Position numbers and translations under genes: made by a program
Notes under the pieces: generated by a model
What the model was told of the DNA's origin: nothing
Databases searched by the model: none
What the model saw: the letters and a program-made list of their open reading frames with translations, nothing else
Shown here: positions 59,555 through 64,000 of the stretch, piece after piece
Position numbering within the stretch: position 1 is the stretch's first letter
Layout of the letters: each line of letters starts with the position of its first letter
Assembly (NCBI GenBank): GCA_014607495.2
Contig: CP053161.1
Coordinates: forward strand, 10,301,115-10,365,114
Direction: 5' to 3'
DNA from: Carposina sasakii
Taxonomy: Eukaryota; Arthropoda; Insecta; Lepidoptera; Carposinidae
DNA: 64,000 nt

Positions 59555-60650
59555 GGAAAGAAAAGATATTGTGAGTCTCTCCGTTGAAAGAGAAACCGAA
59601 CTAGCTTGTGTTGAGGTTAAACAATTCATAGTTGTTAGAGTATACAGCCCCCCATGTGCTAATTATGACCGTTTTTCGATTACAATGGAGGAAGTTCTAT
59701 CTAAAGTCATAAATTCTGGCAAAGAAATTATCATATGCGGAGACTTCAGTGCGGACATATTAGTAAGGTCTTCTGCCAGCTTGAGATTTTTAAATTTATT
59801 TCAATCTTTTAACTTAACTTATGTAATTTGTTTTGTGAACCAACAAGAATTACAGACACTACTGCTACATGTTTAGATAATATTTTTACAAATATAAAAC
59901 CTAAATACAGTAAAATAATAGACAATTTTGACTCGGATCACAGGGGACAGTTAGCCTCTTTTCCAGTCAAGTCACATAAGGTAACAAAACAAAAGATAAC
60001 TTATGTGCCAATTACATCTAATCGAATGGAATCATTTAGGGGCAAGGTTACGAGAAGATTACAAGACTTACACTACAATGAAAATCCCAACATATTGTAT
60101 AGCTCGATATTTAGTCTCATATTAACTGAGTTTAATAAAGTATTTTTAACAAAACCTATTACTATAAGTAATCGTTTAGTTTTTAGCGAGTGGGCCACAC
60201 CTGGCATATATAAGAGCAGAGAACGTTTATATAATCTTTATAACGAAAAAACGTTTAACCACAGCTCAGTCTTCAAGGAGTATGTCAAACAGTATTCTAA
60301 GTTATTTAAACGTGTTTGTAACAACGCAAAATCAAATTTTGTAAAAAATAAAATTAAACAATCTACCAATAAGATTAAAACCACTTGGAATATAATCAAC
60401 AGTGAGACCGGAAGAAATGCCGTTCGAGATTCCAGCTTTAGCTTAGTGATTGATGGAGTTAACATAAAATCTCACTCTGAGGTAGCCGCAGCTTTCCAAA
60501 ACTTCTTTGACAGTATACCTCATTCAGCAACAAAAGACCTTAACTCGTCCCCTGAGGTCGCTGCATCTTTGCTCAAAAACGGTGTAACAGCGTGTGAGAG
60601 GGATTTCGCATTTTCCTATGTTAACTACAAAGATATAATTAATTAAAACT
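59555..60650 (+). pseudogene. Non-LTR retrotransposon ORF2 fragment (endonuclease and linker)
   Basis: Frame 59,571-59,830 carries the second half of an APE-type endonuclease (ERETELACVEV, VVRVYSPPCANYD, IICGDFSAD at 59,730-59,756). A frame change near 59,830 leads into 59,828-60,646 with EPTRITDTTATCLDNIFTN, SDHRGQLASF and a basic linker (YKSRERLYNLYNE...NKIKTTWNIINSET) that precedes RT in CR1/Jockey-like LINEs. In the conserved GDFNxD motif Asn is replaced by Ser. The RT itself is missing: sequence ends at a TAA at 60,644-60,646. The copy is truncated at both ends and dead. Confidence 0.85.
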
Positions 60651-61560
60651 TATGATGCAAAAGAAAACTCTTAAACTAGAAGAAGAATCAAATCTCCGTA
60701 GCTTGTTTGTGAAATGTCTTACCTAAAATCACATAGTAGAGTAAGAATTAATAATTTTATAAGAATGATTTTTCAAGAATATTTATAAATGAACATTATT
60801 ATTATTACACAAACAGTCCCCAGACATTTAAATCCACACATTTACCTATAGCTTTAGCATCTGGCTTAACCCGTAAATGCGGATGCGGTTTCTCAGCCTC
60901 TACTTTGAATGAGCGCCAATGGCAGACCAGTCAAGTTTCCCGCATTGTCCGTCACTCTAACCAACGAAGCCTGGGACGTCGGCGCGGCGCCTCTGTCGAC
61001 GTCCGCAGACGTTATTTAGGGCTTCATTGTGCCCGCCGCTCGAGATTTGACTGCAGATAAGTTGGATTGTTTCGACTGATGGCTTGTCGTATTATGGTTT
61101 TAAATGTTTATTTTCTTATTTCAACCTGCCATTTCGTAGTGTGAGGTTGACTTGGAATGTGTGAGGTTTGTATACTTAATATCATGCTCTCGGGTCTAGC
61201 AACAAGCTTACATTTGTAATTTTATTATTATTGTATTTTATATGTAATTCGTTACAGAATTCATAATGTGTTTAATTGAATAAAAATAATATTTTTCAGT
61301 ACTAAATTACTTTTTAAATAAATTTTATTACTTTTGTAAACCACCTATGAAGTTAATTAGAAAAAATATAAGTTTTTTTGACATCCTTATACTTACGCCA
61401 ACTCATGGACCTGCGTAGCGTAGGTACATTCTTCATTATGTTTACAACGTTATACCGTAACATAAAATACCTGACATTAAAAAAAAGAAAATATTTCGTT
61501 AAAGAGGATAAATATGATCTAAGCATTCTCATCGTTTATGTTTAGTGTCAAATTAAGCGG
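60651..61560. other. Non-coding DNA with a CpG-rich block
   Basis: 60,880-61,060 is conspicuously GC- and CpG-rich (gacgtcggcgcggcgcctct, then gtcgacgtccgcagacg), unlike the AT-rich surroundings. A 36-codon frame (60,909-61,019) lies across it. It could be a promoter, an exon edge or a repeat. No assignment. Confidence 0.35.
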
Positions 61561-61569
61561 AAAAACACC

Positions 61570-61780
61570 TCATCACCGATGGATTGATTTTACAGGCCCA
61601 TTCATCAATCTCCTTGACTTATTGATTGATGATTGCACGGCCTATTGACGGAAAGTAATTAAAAAAAGCCTCAAACATTGTATTCTCACACGTAACGCAC
61701 GCCCGTCAATCGGCAGCCATTTTGTTTTGAGCCGCGTTGGCGTGTACGTGTTAAAATTTCGGCGGGAAACAGTGTAACGA
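61570..61780 (+). promoter_or_regulatory. Candidate promoter or enhancer block
   Basis: 61,582-61,638 has a cluster of homeodomain/PBC-like sites (gattgatt, catcaatc, attgattgatgattg). Downstream are ggcagccattttgttttg (61,712-61,729, a Pho/YY1-like AAAATGGC on the minus strand) and atttcggcgggaaac (61,757-61,771, a palindromic E2F-like core). An ATG in good context (aacatgg, 61,798) opens a 71-codon frame, which I do not call as a gene. Motif matches are by eye. Confidence 0.3.
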
Positions 61781-62147
61781 ATGCAGGTCTTCATAACATG
61801 GTTCTGTACAAAGCACCTAAGTCAAATTATTTTATTATCAAGTGTACAATCGTGAAACTCGTGCGTTGTCTGTGCCATTTTGTTATGACAGGTTATTTAT
61901 TTTATTTGGGACACATTATTGTTAGTCGGATCTTAAGGTCATGTGAAATTGAAAACGTGGTCTTACAAAATACCATAATATATTTAGGAAATGACGAGGT
62001 ATTGTTATATTAACAGAGATATACATAGTAGTAATCGAGATAGAATTTTAACTATGATAAATAATAAAAAATTATGACCCTCATATTTATTTATACTTAT
62101 ATGTACTAAGGTGGGATATGACTTTTCATAGCTACATTATCCATTGT

Positions 62148-62232
62148 TCATCAGCCTATTGCAGTCCACCGATGGACGTAGGCCTCCCCTAGGGCAAGCC
62201 CCAAGGCTGTGCACTGTTATGGGGGGGGGGTG
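62148..62232 (+). repeat. Fragment of the 'cagcctattgcagtccac' repeat
   Basis: catcagcctattgcagtcca, then ccgatggacgtaggcctccc and ctagggcaagccccaagg, the same opening as 42,505-42,560. It is truncated after about 65 bp and followed by a G10 tract at 62,221-62,230. Confidence 0.7.
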
Positions 62233-64000
62233 TTTGCACTAATTATTCATTATTCGTAATATATTTTTTCAACGTCTCTTGATGATTTATATTTACTCAT
62301 TCATTTTCCTATATTAGGTAATAGTCGTTCACCTAACCGATCCTCTTCAACTATGCTATTGAAAAGTAACATTATATCAAGCAGTTTCAAGACGAAAATA
62401 GGACTCAAAATATCATTATAATGAGTTTTCGAACTTATACAGCATAATTTTATCGAGGAGTCATTAGAATTGAAAAGAAATATTTACCGTAAAAGTTATA
62501 CTTACCTAATGAAGAAAGTATAGCGAAATTTTAATGATAAAACGCTCATTATAGAGTTTAGGATTGCTTTTCAAATTGTTTCTGTTACAACTCTTTGATT
62601 CATTATGGCTGTTGATTAAATGAAGCGAAAGTCTATTCAGGATGTAACAAAAGATGATATGTAAAGCGAAAAGTTGTCAAAATAGGCCACTCGAAATCAC
62701 ATGTTTATTTTTATAGATTGTATAAACATTGCTGAGTTGTTTATGAATTTCAATTTAATATAAGGATTTCAGTCAAACTTTTTGATGGAAAGTGATCAAG
62801 ACATCAGATAGAATGTAAAGTACTTAGGTACGTTACGGAAGAATAAACGGAATAAGGACTAATGTGATATTTGTCGCACAAAAAAATATTTTGAGCTAAA
62901 TCTTTGACAAAAGAAAGTTACTTATAATACCGTTATATTTAAAATAATCGTTTAATCGATACACTTGATAGTCATCGTATTCAAATATATCGATACACAA
63001 CACCTTCTGTTGTTGAGCTTTGTGGCTGTAAAATGAACGATTCGTTATTAGGTAAGTACCTATTATATTTATGTCAAAAAATTAAGATATTTCCTATTAG
63101 CCCAGATAAGATCGAGAGTGAACATGGTGGGTGTCTACCTTAATGGCATCATCAGGATTAGTTTTCCATGTTAGTTCTATCTACCGAACCAACTAATATA
63201 TATAACTATTGTTTACTTATTTTTTTATATTCTGGAATTTCGCCTGCTTCTCCGGAAAATAGGTGTGATTTTATTAATGAATCTCACTATGTTATGTTTT
63301 CGACAAAAACGCCTTTTTCATAGCCCTACACTATTAGCGGTCAACGGAGTCCGTGCTCAATTAAAGTGGAGCGAGATAACCGCGTCACGTACTCTAGGAT
63401 TGTATCTTGTCACATCTCTATGGATCCACTAAAGGTTTAATTAGTTGTACTTCCTTGTTAAGCACTTCTTTAACTGCTGAATAAGATGGCATATCTTTCT
63501 GGCCGTAATTGGGCGGTGTGGTCCCAGCTCGTCACTTTTTGAAGACATCATGTTCGCAATACGACCCCCTAGAATTTTTTTGTATGAAAATACTAAAATA
63601 CTAAATGTGATGTTTGCTTTAAATTCTTGGGGGTCAAGTTTCTCAGGTAAGATCGATTGTCTATCCTATCCATGGTATCTAACTTTAATTGGTTTATGAC
63701 CTATTATCATGAATTATATGAATTGTATTTATGTAACGTATGTAACAGCCAATTGTAATAATAACCGATGTTGAGAGATTTGTTTTTGCATCTCATAATA
63801 ATTTATTACTTCCAGTAAAAAACTGAAAATCATCTAGTTCTAGTATTACAATTCGCTGTAAGTATGCAGTTATGCCTGTGTTTTTAATGTGACACAAGTT
63901 ATTCTTCTAAAACATAACTTTATTCGAACGTTTTAACTCTTTGTCATTCAAATAAATGACTATTGCTACTACCTACAATGACTATTTCGACAAGACACTC
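62233..64000. other. Non-coding DNA to window end
   Basis: No gene recognised. A short inverted repeat at 63,563-63,635 (gaccccctagaattt and aaattcttgggggtc) could be a tiny MITE or hairpin. Confidence 0.4.

Noticed and set aside
61798..62013. 71-codon ORF after the promoter-like block
   Set aside because: The start context is good, but there is no domain, composition is AT-driven, and nothing else indicates a gene.

Overview
The window looks like AT-rich moth or butterfly (lepidopteran) nuclear DNA. This rests on an intronless insect Toll receptor of the long 18-wheeler/Toll-7 type, BEL/Pao and Ty3/gypsy retrotransposon sequence, and several short repeat types I recognise as common in lepidopteran genomes (CCCGACTGC-ended elements, element ends with the motif 'taatattagtatagat', and the 'ctgcctaccccgtaagggataaaggcg' box). 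The species cannot be named from this.

Layout. 1-7,530 is mostly featureless AT-rich DNA. It holds one 1-kb repeat (2,521-3,566) with about five internal tandem units of roughly 127 bp. The only confident intact host gene is the Toll receptor on the minus strand (7,809-11,666), with a CpG-rich block just upstream of its start. From 12 to 24 kb there is non-coding DNA with a CCCGACTGC inverted-repeat element and several non-LTR retrotransposon tails. A nearly complete BEL/Pao element lies on the minus strand (23,956-30,593). Its LTRs are identical over 283 bp, yet its gag-pol is broken in several places. From 36.2 to 39.3 kb there is a heavily decayed Ty3/gypsy element on the plus strand in which primer site, gag, protease, RT and integrase can still be traced. 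A 13-copy tandem array (39,613-40,637), split by a retroelement tail, follows it.

The most unusual structure is a permuted duplication. A 1.49-kb segment ordered X-Y at 34,343-35,836 recurs as Y-X at 40,777-42,242. The novel Y-to-X joint carries a 5-bp overlap (AAGTT) that is also present at both outer ends of the first copy. This is what insertion of a circular DNA intermediate would leave.

The right third (42-64 kb) holds two inverted-repeat elements of MITE type (one with a TTA target duplication and 32-bp termini), copies of a short CTGCCTACCCCG-box repeat, a piece of a LINE endonuclease ORF, and a small secreted-peptide-like ORF (59,063-59,215). A promoter-like block near 61.6-61.8 kb has Pbx/Hox-, Pho/YY1- and E2F-like motifs. 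No CRISPR array, rRNA or convincing tRNA gene was seen. No novel multi-gene system is evident; the strongest novelty is structural.
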